From Desulfurococcales archaeon (GTDB lineage: Archaea > Thermoproteota > Thermoprotei_A > Sulfolobales > Desulfurococcaceae): DNA of 32,961 nt. The notes beneath the pieces are model-generated. The model worked only from the letters and a program-made list of their open reading frames with translations. It ran no database searches and was not told the origin of the DNA. Positions 32,676 to 32,961 of the stretch are shown in pieces. How positions within the stretch are numbered: the stretch's first letter is position 1; the number at the start of each line of letters is the position of its first letter. A program made the position numbers and the translations under genes. The stretch covers positions 1 through 32,961 of the forward strand of contig JAMOVL010000041.1 in assembly GCA_027067785.1 (NCBI GenBank), given 5' to 3'.

Positions 32676-32961
32676 ATGGCTAGGGTTGAGGTCAGAAATC
32701 TATTGAAAAGGTTCGGGAAAGTAGTAGCAGTAAACCATATAACATTCACTGTTGACGACGGCGAGTTCTTCGTACTTCTGGGCCCCTCTGGTTGTGGTAA
32801 GACGACGACTCTTAGATGCATAGCTGGGCTTGAGGATCCCGATGAGGGTGATATAATTATTGATGGTAAGAGAGTGAATGATCTCCCTCCCTACAAGAGA
32901 GATATAGCAATGGTGTTCCAGAACTACGCGCTATACCCGCACATGAAAGTATACGATAACC
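32676..32961 (+). CDS. sugar ABC transporter ATP-binding protein, N-terminal fragment
   Basis: 95 codons are visible; the gene runs off the window. Walker [19 protein letters not shown] and the Q-loop [16 protein letters not shown] are typical of the MalK/GlcV/UgpC type of sugar importer ATPases. ATG 32676 has AGGGGTG just upstream. By place it powers the importer of the three genes before it. The regulatory TOBE domain expected at the C-terminus lies outside. Confidence 0.93.
   Translation, partial: MARVEVRNLLKRFGKVVAVNHITFTVDDGEFFVLLGPSGCGKTTTLRCIAGLEDPDEGDIIIDGKRVNDLPPYKRDIAMVFQNYALYPHMKVYDN

Overview
The window looks like chromosome of a hyperthermophilic archaeon, probably Thermoproteota (Crenarchaeota) of the Desulfurococcales type. 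The support is an archaeal lipid reductase, an Nre-family repair protein with a C-terminal PCNA-binding motif, an AMP phosphorylase C-terminus, archaeal pilins with very short class III signal peptides (MRA|IS, MKA|IS), TTTATA/TTTAAA-type TATA boxes, leaderless starts, strong GGAGG/GGTGA ribosome sites, many GTG/TTG starts and two inteins. The genus cannot be fixed from sequence alone. I see no tRNA, rRNA, CRISPR array or insertion sequence, and no gene-free stretch over 300 bases.

Layout. 1-5559 holds mostly housekeeping genes: the end of deoA, a MobB-like P-loop protein, a geranylgeranyl-reductase-type flavoprotein, a DUF429 protein, a DHH phosphoesterase and Nre. 5543-9331 is visibly AT-richer: a single-domain KaiC-like ATPase sits between two polytopic membrane proteins whose cytosolic C-termini resemble each other and look like DUF835/degenerate RecA-fold domains. 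9404-11252 has a two-domain protein of unknown function and an ACT-V4R fusion. 11393-23408 is a type IV pilus assembly locus: a GspE/ArlI-type ATPase split by two LAGLIDADG inteins (minus strand), and a divergent operon with a double-domain TadC/ArlJ-type platform protein, a large lectin-like pilin-like adhesin and four start/stop-overlapping single-anchor ectodomain proteins.

23559-29315 is a pilin array: four tandem pilins with near-constant ends and variable middles (two share an identical 148-bp 5' block), a MthK-like K+ channel on the other strand, a protein carrying the same pilin head on a non-pilin membrane anchor, and a giant pilin on the minus strand with about 240 extra residues. 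29542-32961 begins a sugar ABC importer (binding protein, two permeases, start of the ATPase).

Working together (inference): the ATPase and platform protein would assemble filaments from the tandem pilins, with the large ectodomain proteins as minor or tip subunits. The KaiC-like/membrane-partner cluster and the ACT-V4R protein next door are candidate regulators, and the sugar importer beside lectin-like pilins suggests a link between adhesion and carbohydrate use. The most unusual items are the doubly intein-split ATPase, the mosaic pilin array with its anchored pilin-head chimera, and the KaiC-like trio.
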